Shown: positions 45,195 through 55,240, numbered from the stretch's first letter. The stretch is 64,000 nucleotides of DNA from DATFVA01 sp963745945 (GCA_963745945.1 CAVUZG010000003.1:5095-69094); one strand, 5' to 3'. A program made the numbers and translations. Notes: a model not told the origin generated them from the letters alone.

Positions 45195-45395
45195 TTGAGT
45201 AAAATTGGGTGTAAATTGAGCTACTATGATTGGAAAGTGAACCAGGGTGATTATAAAAGAGCCCGGGAACATACAAACAGGTATATTAAAAAAAAGAAAA
45301 ATCAAAGAATCAGGAAAAGATTTTTTCAAATTTCAATTCTCGTGTTTGTAGTAACAATTCTATGTTTTATTGCTGTAAAATTTTTTACTTCATAA
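45195..45395 (+). CDS. small predicted tail-anchored membrane protein
   Basis: 66-residue frame starting with TTG. Very basic middle (NRYIKKKKNQRIRKRFF) followed by one C-terminal transmembrane helix (FQISILVFVVTILCFIAVKF), which is a believable tail anchor with positive-inside residues. I recognise no family. Support for translation is limited: it has no strong Shine-Dalgarno, and the start is not ATG. It sits in the gap between divergent genes, so it could be a real small protein or chance. Confidence 0.4.
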   Translation: MSKIGCKLSYYDWKVNQGDYKRAREHTNRYIKKKKNQRIRKRFFQISILVFVVTILCFIAVKFFTS

Positions 45396-45458
45396 AAAGT
45401 ATTTTTAACTGCGTTTCTTTTTTATATTTTTGAAGCTTAAACAACTTCAAAATGATAA

Positions 45459-46389
45459 ATGAAATATATTGTCGGCTTAGATGGTGGTGGCACAAAAACC
45501 AAATGCGTTTTTGTGGATGAAACCAACAAAACGATTCTTAACCTGGCAGGTGAGCCTTCAAATTTTTTATCAATTGGAAAAGAAAAAGCTGCTTCAAATA
45601 TTTCATCTCTTATTGAATCAGGACTTACAAAATTAAATTCATCATTTCAAGAAATTTCCATGATGGTTGCCGGAATCTCCGGAGCTGGAAGAAAATTTCA
45701 TGCAGATAGTTTAAGAGAATCTTTGCTTAAAAAATTTCCGGAGAATTTTACAAATATTCATGTAGAAAGTGATGCACGGATTGCACTTGAAGGTGCTTTA
45801 GCGGGAAAAGCAGGAGCTATTCTTATTGCCGGAACAGGTTCAGTAATTTTTGCAAAAGATAGTAAGGAAAATATTTTTCGTGCCGGTGGCTTTGGAAGAT
45901 TAATCGGGGATGAGGGAAGCGGATATTCAATCGGGATAAATACTCTGAACCTTATTTCAAAAATGATTGATGGAAGAAAAACTGCTGGAGAACTTTTAAA
46001 AAAATTTCAGGTAATTTTTCATATAGAGAATTCAGATGATTTAATCAATCTTGTGTACAATCCCGGATTTGATGTGGCATCAATTGCTATGTTTACAATT
46101 AAATCTGCTGATGAAGGAATTACTGAAGCTAAAAATTTACTGGATGATGAAGCAACAGAACTGGTGAAATTAGTTTCAGTGATACGTAACAGAGTAGATC
46201 TTTCCCATTTAAAACTTTCCCTGATAGGTTCATTAATTGAAAATGAAAACTACTATTCCCTGGTAGCTGAAAGAAAAAATAAAGCAATTAAAAAATGTCG
46301 AGCTTACTGCACGGGAATATTCACCCGAAATGGGTGCCGTTATTTTAGCTCAAAAAATTCTTTCAGGTAAACTGTCTGCAAATATTTAA
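45459..46389 (+). CDS. BadF/BadG-family N-acetylglucosamine kinase-like protein, frameshifted
   Basis: ASKHA-fold kinase related to eukaryotic-type GlcNAc kinase and to BadF/BadG. N-terminal phosphate motif GLDGGGTKTKCVFVD; second phosphate motif LIAGTGSVIFAKD; GRLIGDEGSGYSIG. Near the end an A6 run (46290-46295) has one A too many. Without it the protein ends NVELTAREYSPEMGAVILAQ, the usual EMGA-type ending, and stops at 46389. As sequenced the reading frame shifts to an unrelated tail ending at 46370. First gene of the muropeptide-recycling-type cluster, 6 bp before the AmpG-like gene. Probably phosphorylates GlcNAc or a related amino sugar from recycled peptidoglycan (inference). Confidence 0.88.
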
Positions 46390-46395
46390 CTTCAA

Positions 46396-47685
46396 ATGAA
46401 TCAGCCAAAAACAGAATACCGGAACGGATGGAAATGGGTTCCTTCATTATATTTTGCTGAAGGTCTACCGTATATAATGGTGATGACTGTTTCGGTTATA
46501 ATGTACAAGCGGCTGGGAATTTCAAACACAGATATAGCAATTTATACAAGCCTGCTTTATCTGCCCTGGGTTGTAAAACCATTGTGGAGTCCGTTTGTCG
46601 ATATTCTGAAAACTAAACGATTCTGGATTCTTACAATGCAATTAATTATTGCTTTGGGCCTTGGAGGAATTGCATTTGCAGTCACACTTCCAAATTATTT
46701 TGTTCTTACACTTGCGTTTTTCTGGATGCTTGCCTTGGGTTCAGCAACTCATGATATTGCTGCAGACGGATTTTATATGCTTGGACTTACTAAACACGAC
46801 CAGGTTTGGTTCGTCGGTTTCAGAAGTACGTTTTACCGCTTCGCAATGATATTTGCACAGGGATTATTAGTAATCTTTGCGGGATATCTTGAAATTAGAT
46901 TTAATGATATTCCGATGGCATGGATGATTTCCTTTGCAGGGATAGGAATCATTTTCTTTTTATTTTTTATCTATCATAATATTATTCTTCCTTTTCCCCT
47001 CAGTGACAAACCTACAGCTTCATTAAATATTAAATCGGTTTTAGCTGAGTTTGTACAAACGTTCGTTTCATTTTTCAAGAAGGAGCAAATCCCGGTTATA
47101 TTATTATTTATTTTGTTTTACCGGTTCGGTGAGGGACAATTAGCAAAACTCACTTCCCCGTTTCTTCTCGATCCGAAAGATGCCGGAGGTCTTGCGCTTT
47201 CAACGGAAAGCGTGGGTTTTATTTACGGAACAGTTGGTGTGGCTGCCTTAACTATCGGAGGAATTCTGGGTGGTTTTCTTGCTGCAAGAAAAGGATTAAA
47301 ATTCTGGCTTTGGTGGATGCTTGTCGCAATCAATCTTCCTGATCTGGTTTATGTTTATCTCTCATTTACTCAAACAACAAACCTGTTGGTTGTAAATATT
47401 ATGGTTGCAATCGAGCAGTTCGGATACGGGTTCGGGTTTACTGCATTCCTGCTTGTGTTAATTTATATTTCAGAAGGAAATCATAAAACAGCTCACTATG
47501 CAATAGCAACAGGATTAATGGCTTTAGGTATGATGGTTCCTGGATTGGTTAGCGGATGGATTCAATCAATGATAGGATATAAATACTTCTTTATATGGGT
47601 AACGATTTCTACAATTCCTGCATTTATTATTACTTACTTCCTGAAGATTGATCCGGCATTTGGCAAGAAGACAAATGAAAAATAA
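46396..47685 (+). CDS. AmpG-like muropeptide permease (MFS)
   Basis: 429-residue major-facilitator protein with 12 predicted transmembrane helices. The start YFAEGLPYIMVMTVSVIMYK and LPWVVKPLWSPFVDI are typical of the AmpG/PAT subfamily, as is SATHDIAADGFYML. AmpG imports GlcNAc-anhydro-MurNAc peptides released from peptidoglycan. The neighbours (amino-sugar kinase, serine hydrolase, NagZ-like GH3) support this. The related acetyl-CoA transporter role is less likely in this setting. Overlaps the next gene by 11 bp. Confidence 0.87.
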   Translation: MNQPKTEYRNGWKWVPSLYFAEGLPYIMVMTVSVIMYKRLGISNTDIAIYTSLLYLPWVVKPLWSPFVDILKTKRFWILTMQLIIALGLGGIAFAVTLPNYFVLTLAFFWMLALGSATHDIAADGFYMLGLTKHDQVWFVGFRSTFYRFAMIFAQGLLVIFAGYLEIRFNDIPMAWMISFAGIGIIFFLFFIYHNIILPFPLSDKPTASLNIKSVLAEFVQTFVSFFKKEQIPVILLFILFYRFGEGQLAKLTSPFLLDPKDAGGLALSTESVGFIYGTVGVAALTIGGILGGFLAARKGLKFWLWWMLVAINLPDLVYVYLSFTQTTNLLVVNIMVAIEQFGYGFGFTAFLLVLIYISEGNHKTAHYAIATGLMALGMMVPGLVSGWIQSMIGYKYFFIWVTISTIPAFIITYFLKIDPAFGKKTNEK

Positions 47686-48883
47686 GATTCAATATTTTTC
47701 ATTATTTGTTTTAATTTCTTTAATAAGTTTTTCCTGCCTTAAGAATCATAGTAAAAATGAATCTGATTTACCTCTAATACTTAAATCAAAGATCGGGGTT
47801 CAAACTGAAGAAAGAAATGATACGGTTCAAAATTCTTCATTTACAGAAGTGGAAGAGTTAGTAAACAATTCAATCCGTGACAGCGCATTTCCAGGTGCCG
47901 TTTTATTTGTCTGGAAAAATGGAAAAATTATTTTTGAAAAATCTTTTGGGCATCTTACCTATGACGATAATTCAGCCCAGGTAGCAACAAATACGATATA
48001 CGATTTAGCCTCACTCACTAAAGTTATCGCAACAACTACTGCAGTAATGATATGCGTTGACAGAAAACTTTTTAAAATTGATGATAATGTTTCCGGATTT
48101 ATTCCGGAGTTCGCACAAAATGGCAAAGGAAATATTATAATTGAAAATCTTCTGCTTCACAACAGCGGTCTTCCCGCTTATAAAAAGTATTACACCCTAT
48201 ACAGGAAACCGCAGGAAGTGTTAAATGATATTTATTCCACCGAACTTTCTTATCCCACCGGAACAAAAACTGTTTATTCAGATCTTGGAATGATTGTGCT
48301 TGGCAAAGTTATTGAGAAGGTTACTGGTAAACCTCTTGATGTTTTCTGCAACCAGGAAATTTTTAAACCTCTGAATATGAATGACACATATTTCAATCCT
48401 CCTTCTTCATTAAAATATAGAATAGCTCCGACAGAATTTGATAAATACTGGAGAAACCGTCTTTTGATTGGTGAAGTCCACGACGAGACTGCTTCCCTGC
48501 TTAACGGGGTCTCAGGAAATGCCGGATTGTTCTCAACTGCCGGCGACATTTCAAAGGTTCTTCAAATGATTTTACAAAACGGTATGTTTGAAGGTAAAAG
48601 AATAATTGATTCATCAACAATAAAATTATTTACTTCAAAAAAATCGGATGAACGCGGACTTGGCTGGGATATTAAATCAGATTCCGGATCTTCTGCGGGA
48701 AATTTATTTAGTGATAAATCTTACGGACATACCGGTTTTACCGGGACTTCAGTCTGGACGGACCCGACACGAAATTTGTTCGTTGTTTTTTTAACCAACC
48801 GGGTTTATCCTTCAAGAGAAAATAATAAGTTGATAAAAATCCGTCCCGAACTCCATAATCTGATAATTCTTGCAACTGAATAG
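47675..48883 (+). CDS. serine beta-lactamase-like hydrolase lipoprotein
   Basis: 402-residue exported hydrolase of the class-C beta-lactamase/penicillin-binding-protein fold. Start taken at ATG 47675 (MKNKIQYFSLF), inside the end of the AmpG-like gene; it gives a lipoprotein signal with Cys21 (SLISFSC). Catalytic S-x-x-K is SLTK (Ser113, Lys116) in YDLASLTKVIAT. The second element YSD is seen in KTVYSDLGMIVLG, and the HTGFTG region fits the K-T-G-like third element. Likely D,D-carboxypeptidase, esterase or peptide hydrolase on muropeptides. Antibiotic resistance is not implied. Confidence 0.88.
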   Translation: MKNKIQYFSLFVLISLISFSCLKNHSKNESDLPLILKSKIGVQTEERNDTVQNSSFTEVEELVNNSIRDSAFPGAVLFVWKNGKIIFEKSFGHLTYDDNSAQVATNTIYDLASLTKVIATTTAVMICVDRKLFKIDDNVSGFIPEFAQNGKGNIIIENLLLHNSGLPAYKKYYTLYRKPQEVLNDIYSTELSYPTGTKTVYSDLGMIVLGKVIEKVTGKPLDVFCNQEIFKPLNMNDTYFNPPSSLKYRIAPTEFDKYWRNRLLIGEVHDETASLLNGVSGNAGLFSTAGDISKVLQMILQNGMFEGKRIIDSSTIKLFTSKKSDERGLGWDIKSDSGSSAGNLFSDKSYGHTGFTGTSVWTDPTRNLFVVFLTNRVYPSRENNKLIKIRPELHNLIILATE

Positions 48884-48927
48884 TAGCATTTCAATCCTTA
48901 TTTTAAGCGGACGAATTAATTTTTCAT

Positions 48928-50745
48928 ATGCGCAAAAAAGCTTTACAAAATAATTTTGCATTTACGTTTGTTATACTAATGATATTTGCATTATACCCGC
49001 CAAGCATAAATCCCACTCTTATTAATATTAATAAAATTTTTTCAAATAAAATTCCCGATAGAATTTATCCCGATTACCCTTATGTTTTCAAAATTACTAA
49101 CCAGGATAAGGACTGGATTGAAAACGAACTGAAAAGTATGAACTTAAAAGAAAAATGTGCACAAATGGTAATGAGCTGGAGCAAAGGGTTTAATGCCGAT
49201 ACTAATTCGGTTGAGTTTCAGAGAATAAGCAGTCTGGTTAAAAGATCTAAGGTTGGCGGAGTAATATTTTTCCAGGGGGAAATTTCGGCTGAACAAAAAA
49301 TGATTTATCAGCTTCAGAAAAATTCTGAAATCCCATTGCTTATCTCTTCAGATTTCGAACGCGGACTTGGTTCCAGGATTGAAGATGCAGTTGAGTTTCC
49401 ATCTAATATGGCTGTTGGTGCTACGGGTAATATTCTGTATGCTTATGAAATGGGACGTGCAATAGCCAATGACAGCAAAGTTCTTGGTGTGCGCCAAAAC
49501 CTTGCCCCCGTAGCTGATGTAAATAACAATCCTTTAAATCCAATTATTAACATAAGATCGTTTTCTGAGAATAAAGAAATAGTTTCAAGCTACACAATCG
49601 CTTTTATCGCAGGTTCAAAGAATGAAAGAGTGATTACAACTGCTAAACATTTCCCGGGACATGGGAATACACAAGTCGATTCCCATTTAGATCTTCCGGT
49701 AATTTCCGGTTCACGTTCAGAGTTATATCAAAATGAACTTGTTCCTTTTGTGCAGTCAATAAAAGCAGGTGTTCAATCCATTATGGTCGGTCATCTTTAT
49801 GTTCCCTCTTTGCAGGGAGAAGAAAAGATTCCTGCAAGTTTGTCCAAAGCAATTGTCACTGATCTGCTTCAGAATGAAATTCAGTTTGATGGACTCATTA
49901 TTACAGACGCTTTAAATATGAATGCTGTTACAAAATATTTTTCAGTTGTTGATGCTGCAATATCTGCTGTACAGGCTGGAAATGATATTTTATTAATGCC
50001 TCCTGATGACAAGTTAACAATAAATGCTATGGTTTCTGCTGTAGAGGATAGTCTGATCAGCGTTGAAAGAATTGATCATAGTGTAAGAAAAATACTTGCT
50101 GCTAAAAGATGGCTGGAACTGCAGAAGAAAAATACTTTTAGTAATCCGATCAATAAACTTGATTTATTACAGAATAGTAATTACGCACTGGCAAATGAAA
50201 TAGCGGAAAAATCAATTACTCTCATTAAAAATGAAAATAATATTATCCCCCTGGATACTTCTTCCAAACTTAAGATTGGATGCATTACAATAACAGACGG
50301 ATTAAAAATTGATAGTAAAGAAATATTTGAAAAGCTTGTGTCAAAATCTTTTGAGACGACAAAATCATATTTTATTGATCGAAAAAGTACAGGCAGAGAT
50401 TATAGCAGAGCTTTGAGAATAATAAAGAGTTCTGACGTTATTATTCTTCCTGTTTTTATGAGATTGCACTCTGAAAATGATACGCTTACTCTCGCTTACC
50501 ATGAAAAATTCATTAAAGAAATATTGAAATCCAGGAAGCCGGTAATCTTAATAAGTTTGAATGATCCATATTTACTTTCTGTTATACCCGCGGCAGGAGT
50601 TTACCTTTGCTCTTATGGCGGAGCAGAAGTTTCTCAAAAAGCGGCATTCGATGCGCTGACAGGAAAAATCAAAATTACGGGAAAGCTTCCTATTTCGATT
50701 CCGAATACAGATTTTAAACTTGGGGATGGAATAACTATTGAGTAG
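48928..50745 (+). CDS. GH3 beta-N-acetylglucosaminidase (NagZ-like), exported
   Basis: 605-residue glycoside hydrolase family 3 protein. N-terminal hydrophobic signal/anchor (about 10-30). The TIM-barrel domain shows SDFERGLGSR (141-150), KHFPGHGNT (240-248), the NagZ-type acid/base Asp-x-His dyad DSH (251-253), and nucleophile Asp327 in IITDALNMNAV. A second domain (about 420-605) follows, longer than cytoplasmic NagZ. It probably removes GlcNAc from muropeptides in the periplasm, producing substrate for the amino-sugar kinase. Follows the serine hydrolase by 44 bp on the same strand. Confidence 0.92.
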   Translation: MRKKALQNNFAFTFVILMIFALYPPSINPTLININKIFSNKIPDRIYPDYPYVFKITNQDKDWIENELKSMNLKEKCAQMVMSWSKGFNADTNSVEFQRISSLVKRSKVGGVIFFQGEISAEQKMIYQLQKNSEIPLLISSDFERGLGSRIEDAVEFPSNMAVGATGNILYAYEMGRAIANDSKVLGVRQNLAPVADVNNNPLNPIINIRSFSENKEIVSSYTIAFIAGSKNERVITTAKHFPGHGNTQVDSHLDLPVISGSRSELYQNELVPFVQSIKAGVQSIMVGHLYVPSLQGEEKIPASLSKAIVTDLLQNEIQFDGLIITDALNMNAVTKYFSVVDAAISAVQAGNDILLMPPDDKLTINAMVSAVEDSLISVERIDHSVRKILAAKRWLELQKKNTFSNPINKLDLLQNSNYALANEIAEKSITLIKNENNIIPLDTSSKLKIGCITITDGLKIDSKEIFEKLVSKSFETTKSYFIDRKSTGRDYSRALRIIKSSDVIILPVFMRLHSENDTLTLAYHEKFIKEILKSRKPVILISLNDPYLLSVIPAAGVYLCSYGGAEVSQKAAFDALTGKIKITGKLPISIPNTDFKLGDGITIE

Positions 50746-50810
50746 AGCATAAAAAATCCTATCTTTATTTATTCGCATCATATAATTTTAAGAATGTACC
50801 GGAGGTAAGT

Positions 50811-51953
50811 TTGTTTGAAGGCACAGTTATAAACGCAAATAATCATTGGGCACTTTGGGCAGTTCTTTTTCTAGTTGCTGCATTCAGTTTGTGGGCTGAA
50901 AAATCCAAACTTGGATCAAAAATTTCTGCAGTTGTAATTGCTATTGTAGCTGCTTTTATTTTATCAAATCTTTCAATAATTCCAACTGAAGCACCTGCAT
51001 ATGATATGGTATGGTCCTACCTTGTTCCTCTTGCTATTCCATTATTACTATTTAAGGCAAATCTCAGAAAAATAATTAAAGAAGCGGGACCAACTTTAAT
51101 TGCTTTTTTCTTTGGAGCAATCGGAACTATTGCGGGAACATTTATTTCTTTTGCAATTTTTTCACTAGGTCCGGAAGGCTGGAAACTCGCAGGTATTTTT
51201 TGTTCGACATATATCGGCGGTTCGATGAATTATGTTGCAACTGCTGCCGCATTGAAATTAAATGCAGGTGATTTACTGACTGCCGGTGTTGCTGCCGATA
51301 ACCTCGTAATGGCTGCATATTTTATCATTCTGTTTGCATTGCCTTCCGCAGCTATCCTTAAGAAATTATATTCCACAAAGCATGATGATAAAGTTATTAA
51401 TACAGATGAAGAAATTAAAATTGAAGAACAGAAAAAACCTGATCTTTTTAATATGGCTAAAGCTCTCGCACTCGGTTTCAGTATTTGTGCTGTTGGTTTC
51501 GGACTTTCCGACCTGGTTAATATACAGGGAAGTGGAATACTAATTATTACAGCAATTGTAGTCACACTTGCCACTGTTTTTCCAAAACAGGTTGGAACAA
51601 TTGAAGGAGCAGATCAGATAGGAGCTTTATTGATGCAGGTATTTTTTGTAGTGATTGGAGCAAGTGCGAATATTTATGTTGTCCTAAAAGTCGGACCAAT
51701 ACTTTTTCTTTTTGCAGCGGTAATATTATTTGTGCATTTGATTTTTATTCTTGCTGCGGGAAAATTATTCAAGCTAGATCTTGCTGAAATTGTTATAGCA
51801 TCTAATGCAAATATGGGCGGACCAACTACGGCGGCGGCAATGGCTGTTGCGAGAAAATGGAAAGACCTGGTTATTCCTGCTGTGCTTTGCGGAACGCTTG
51901 GTTATGCAATCGCAACTTTTATCGGAGTAGCAATTGGAAATCTGCTTCACTAA
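50811..51953 (+). CDS. DUF819 family membrane transporter
   Basis: 380-residue multi-pass membrane protein of the DUF819 family, uncharacterised transporters. Start is TTG at 50811, supported by a strong GGAGG Shine-Dalgarno (50801-50805) 5 bp upstream; no ATG fits better. Typical segments: AGIFCSTYIGGSMNYVATAA near 125 and IASNANMGGPTTAAAMAVAR near 330, duplicated GG-containing loops expected to face the substrate path. Substrate unknown; position after the NagZ-like gene hints at a sugar or peptide product. The longer spacing (65 bp) means it could have its own promoter. Confidence 0.88.
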   Translation: MFEGTVINANNHWALWAVLFLVAAFSLWAEKSKLGSKISAVVIAIVAAFILSNLSIIPTEAPAYDMVWSYLVPLAIPLLLFKANLRKIIKEAGPTLIAFFFGAIGTIAGTFISFAIFSLGPEGWKLAGIFCSTYIGGSMNYVATAAALKLNAGDLLTAGVAADNLVMAAYFIILFALPSAAILKKLYSTKHDDKVINTDEEIKIEEQKKPDLFNMAKALALGFSICAVGFGLSDLVNIQGSGILIITAIVVTLATVFPKQVGTIEGADQIGALLMQVFFVVIGASANIYVVLKVGPILFLFAAVILFVHLIFILAAGKLFKLDLAEIVIASNANMGGPTTAAAMAVARKWKDLVIPAVLCGTLGYAIATFIGVAIGNLLH

Positions 51954-51988
51954 TTTTTAATCGTTAATTCTATAGGAAATTAAAACTA

Positions 51989-52288
51989 ATGAAACATTTT
52001 ATAATTTTAATCAAATACAAAGTAACGGAAGAAAAAGTAAATGAAGTCAGACCACGCCATAGAAAATTTCTTGAAACGGCCTATGAAAAAGGAATTGTGC
52101 TATTCTCAGGTCCACAGGTTCCCAGAACGGGGGGATTAATTGCCGCTCGCGGTGTTTCATTAGATGAAGTAAAAACTTTTTTCGAAGAAGATCCCTATCA
52201 GAAAGAGAGAGCCGCAGAATACCAGTTTATCGAATTTGAACCGGTACATTTTCAGCAATTTATGGATGATTGGATAAAAGACAAATAA
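51989..52288 (+). CDS. YciI-like protein
   Basis: 99-residue protein of the YciI/YCII dimeric alpha-beta-barrel family. The fold start MKHFIILIKYKVTEEKV and the conserved HRKFLETAYEKGIVLFSGPQ (His and Asp/Ser cleft region) and SLDEVKTFFEEDPYQKERAAEY segments are visible. Family members have been linked to lyase or dehalogenase-type reactions, but most are uncharacterised. Overlap with the next gene's long frame is artificial; real neighbours are 65 bp apart. Confidence 0.85.
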   Translation: MKHFIILIKYKVTEEKVNEVRPRHRKFLETAYEKGIVLFSGPQVPRTGGLIAARGVSLDEVKTFFEEDPYQKERAAEYQFIEFEPVHFQQFMDDWIKDK

Positions 52289-52353
52289 TTAGCACGAACT
52301 TTAGCCAAATTATTTTATTTTATTATTTTATTTGGAAACAAAAAAAGAATCTT

Positions 52354-52542
52354 ATGCCTCTTAAAAGATCACACAATAAAATGATTGCCGGAGTCTGTGC
52401 CGGACTTGCCGAATGGCTCGGATGGGATCCGACTATTGTTAGAGTTGGTTATGTTTTACTATCTGTATTAAGTGCAGCATTTCCCGGAATCCTTGTTTAT
52501 ATTATATTATGGCTGGTAATGCCACCGCCTGATTCGATTTAA
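52354..52542 (+). CDS. PspC-domain membrane protein
   Basis: 62-residue protein, start at ATG 52354 (MPLKRSHNKMIAG), because the frame upstream of it has no PspC homology. The whole protein is one PspC domain: RSHNKMIAGVCAGLAEWLGW, then PTIVRVGYVLLSVLSA and a membrane helix ending ILWLVMPP. PspC domains sense or respond to envelope stress, but small free-standing copies like this often have unknown function. Short 17-bp gap to the following gene. Confidence 0.85.
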   Translation: MPLKRSHNKMIAGVCAGLAEWLGWDPTIVRVGYVLLSVLSAAFPGILVYIILWLVMPPPDSI

Positions 52543-52559
52543 TATAAAAGGATTTACAA

Positions 52560-53691
52560 ATGAAAAGAATAAAACTTCACAAATTATCTCTTCTGATTTT
52601 ACTCATCCCTTTTATCGTTATTTCTGTTTACTGCAATTCAAATAATAACTTGGGGCCAAAAGGAGGCAGTAACATTGAACTTCCTGCCGGATTTAAAATT
52701 AGTGTTTATGCGGATAATGTTCCCGGTGCACGCTCAATGGCTTTAAGTAAATCAGGAATTCTTTTTGTAGGAACGAGAGGCTCAAAAGTTTATGCTGTTA
52801 TTGATTCGAACAAAGATTTTAAAGCTGACAGAGTTATAACTATTGCAAGTGGATCTGGACAGCCCTAATGGTGTTGCATTAAAAGATGGCGATCTTTACG
52901 TTGCTGAAATAAGCCGTGTTATCAAATTTCCGGATATTGAAAATCATCTAAGTAATCCTCCTTCCCCCGTTGTCGTTAATGATAACTTTCCCAGTGCGCG
53001 GCATCACGGATGGAAGTTTATAAAATTTGGTCCCGACGGTAAGCTTTATGTTCCCGTCGGTGCACCTTGTAATATATGCAAAAGCGAAGATGAACGATTT
53101 GCTTCAATAATGCGAATGAATCCTGACGGAAGTGGTCTTGAAGTTTTTGCACACGGAATAAGAAACACAGTAGGATTTGACTGGTCTCCGATTGATAATG
53201 TTTTATGGTTTACAGATAACGGAAGAGATATGCTAGGTGATAATGTTCCGCCGGACGAATTAAATCGTGCACCTGAAATAGGAATGAATTTCGGTTATCC
53301 GTATTTGCACGGTAAAGATATCCGGGATCCTGAATTTGGACAGGGTGTTGACTTATCAAAGTTTACCAAACCGGTTCAGGAATTAGGACCTCATGTTGCT
53401 GCTCTTGGAATGGAATTCTACACGGGGAATATGTTTCCGGAAAAATATAAGAATTCAATTTTTATTGCTGAGCACGGTTCCTGGAACAGAAGTCAGAAAA
53501 TTGGTTATCGGGTTACGTTTGTTAAACTTGATGGGAATACTCCGGTAAGTTATGAACCTTTTGCAACCGGCTGGCTGCAGGGAGAATCAGTGTCGGGAAG
53601 ACCAGTCGATGTTGAGCAGATGCAGGATGGTTCCCTGTTAGTAAGTGATGATTACAATGGAACTATCTATAGAATTACCTATTCGAAATAA
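52560..53691 (+). CDS. sorbosone-dehydrogenase-like PQQ-type beta-propeller protein, frameshifted
   Basis: Secreted soluble-glucose/sorbosone-dehydrogenase-fold protein of about 376 residues when repaired. Signal peptide/lipobox region about 1-25 (VISVYC). The N-part shows LPAGFKISVYADNVPGARSM and LFVGTRGSKVYAV. The rest shows HHGWKFIKFGPDGKLYVPVG, IRNTVGFDWSP and AEHGSWNRSQKIGYRV, typical of the family. The two frames meet where one extra T (about 52854) separates ASG from LDSPNGVALKDG. The first frame then stops at TAA. PQQ-dependent sugar oxidation is the family role, but PQQ genes are not in the window. Confidence 0.87.
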
Positions 53692-55146
53692 TTATTTTTT
53701 ATAAGTGTGTAAATAAATATTTAAAAGATATTTTCCATCTTTGAAATCAGCTATCTCAAAGGCAAACCCGGTCTGGTTTCTGTTTTTATCCTGCGAATCA
53801 GGATTAGTAAAAGGAGAAAATACTGTTTTGTAACCCTGCCTGAATGCATCCCTCCCATCTCCGGCTCTAAGCGGATCCTGCACCGGTTTCCCTGTTAAAG
53901 TATCTGCATAATAAATAATTTCATTAGGAGGATAATTTTTGCCTTCATAAGAAAAAGGTACAAATTGTAAATCGTGATAACCTGTTTCTTTATTTTCATC
54001 CTTCCTTTCGAAAACCGGTAAACCTTTCGGATACCAGTCCGGGTAAACATAATTGTTAGCTTCCCAGTTAAATCTTCCGTCTGCAGGAATCATCTGCATA
54101 AAAACGGCTTCCCCGTAAGGAGCATCCTGCCTCATAACATAAATTCCCTTTTCACTTTTAACTTTTGAACTGTTATCCCATCGTGAAATTCTATGATGAT
54201 TTTCTAAATAAAAATACTGGCTAGAGGTTGAATCAATAGTAATTCTTAAGGCATCACCGGTTGAAATAAAATCATCAAGTGTTATATTTTTCAATGTTAA
54301 AGTATCGTTTGGAATTGTAAGAATATTTATCCAGCCAAGTCTGTTTCTCTCATAAGAGTTTATCATAAACGAACGGATTTCATAACCTGAAAGCATCGCC
54401 CAGAATCCTCTGCCGTTATGATACTGGTTCCCCCCGATTAGAAAATGTGCGAATTCGTGAATAGAAAAACGAAATGGATCTTTGTGAAAAATATCTCTCA
54501 GTGTCGCGCCTGTAAAAATCGTTCTGGTTGAATCATCAACATAAACAATCCCTGCATTCAAACTTCCAAACCATCCTGAACCAAAAACCCTGTTATATTT
54601 TTCGGCAATGCTATCAGGATAATCCATAATAAAATTTCTGTAAATAATAAATACCATATCAACTTTTCCATCAGCACTTTCTGCAAATTTGTAATTCTTC
54701 AGTTTGGTTATATTATCAAATTTTGAAAAACTGATTCTCTGATCCAGCTTTTCAAGAATCTCTTTATTTATGGCCCCGAAATTTTTTTTGTTCTGATAAT
54801 ACCAGTCCCTCGTATGCGGAGTGGTAACTGTATCCATTTCCCCGGTAAATTTCAATTTATTAAACGACATCTGGTTGAAGTAATCTGTCATTGACCAGGG
54901 AGTTGCAGTTTCATTCCAGGTTGAATCTACCCAGGAATGATTTTTCATTCTTTTTGGTTCATCGCCCTTTGACCAGCGGGAATCATTTGGCAGGAAATTA
55001 TCATCGGGAAATTGTGCAAATATGAAAAGTACATTAACATTTCCAACCGAAGGTAAATCTCTTCCACCTGGTTGATCGTTATTTTGAGAGAAGATCAAAA
55101 TACTATGAAGAAGTGTTAGAAGAATTAAAATTTGAACCAATTTCAT
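53692..55146 (-). CDS. exported M6-like metalloprotease
   Basis: 484-residue secreted protein with a Sec signal peptide (about 1-20, SILIFSQ). The zinc site reads SIHEFAHFLIGGNQYH (HExxH with a downstream His), related to the immune-inhibitor-A (M6)/metzincin group. The glycine is one residue later than in the strict HExxHxxGxxH/D pattern. The N-part NVNVLFIFAQFPDD also resembles M6 proteins. Lacks a T9SS tail. Expected to be a periplasmic or released peptidase. Convergent with the sorbosone-dehydrogenase-like gene; the two stops directly abut. Confidence 0.7.
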   Translation of the reverse strand: MKLVQILILLTLLHSILIFSQNNDQPGGRDLPSVGNVNVLFIFAQFPDDNFLPNDSRWSKGDEPKRMKNHSWVDSTWNETATPWSMTDYFNQMSFNKLKFTGEMDTVTTPHTRDWYYQNKKNFGAINKEILEKLDQRISFSKFDNITKLKNYKFAESADGKVDMVFIIYRNFIMDYPDSIAEKYNRVFGSGWFGSLNAGIVYVDDSTRTIFTGATLRDIFHKDPFRFSIHEFAHFLIGGNQYHNGRGFWAMLSGYEIRSFMINSYERNRLGWINILTIPNDTLTLKNITLDDFISTGDALRITIDSTSSQYFYLENHHRISRWDNSSKVKSEKGIYVMRQDAPYGEAVFMQMIPADGRFNWEANNYVYPDWYPKGLPVFERKDENKETGYHDLQFVPFSYEGKNYPPNEIIYYADTLTGKPVQDPLRAGDGRDAFRQGYKTVFSPFTNPDSQDKNRNQTGFAFEIADFKDGKYLLNIYLHTYKK

Positions 55147-55240
55147 TTCAGGTTTGTTTCAATTTAAATATCGATAATGCAGGTTAGTTTAACATTTTAT
55201 TATTTTTAATAATCACTTTTTACAATTTAAGGTTTTTCTT

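Noticed and set aside
45425..45432. TATTTTTG (-7-like promoter) before the amino-sugar kinase gene
   Set aside because: Position is reasonable (27 bp before ATG), but no -33 TTG is present. Too weak to annotate.
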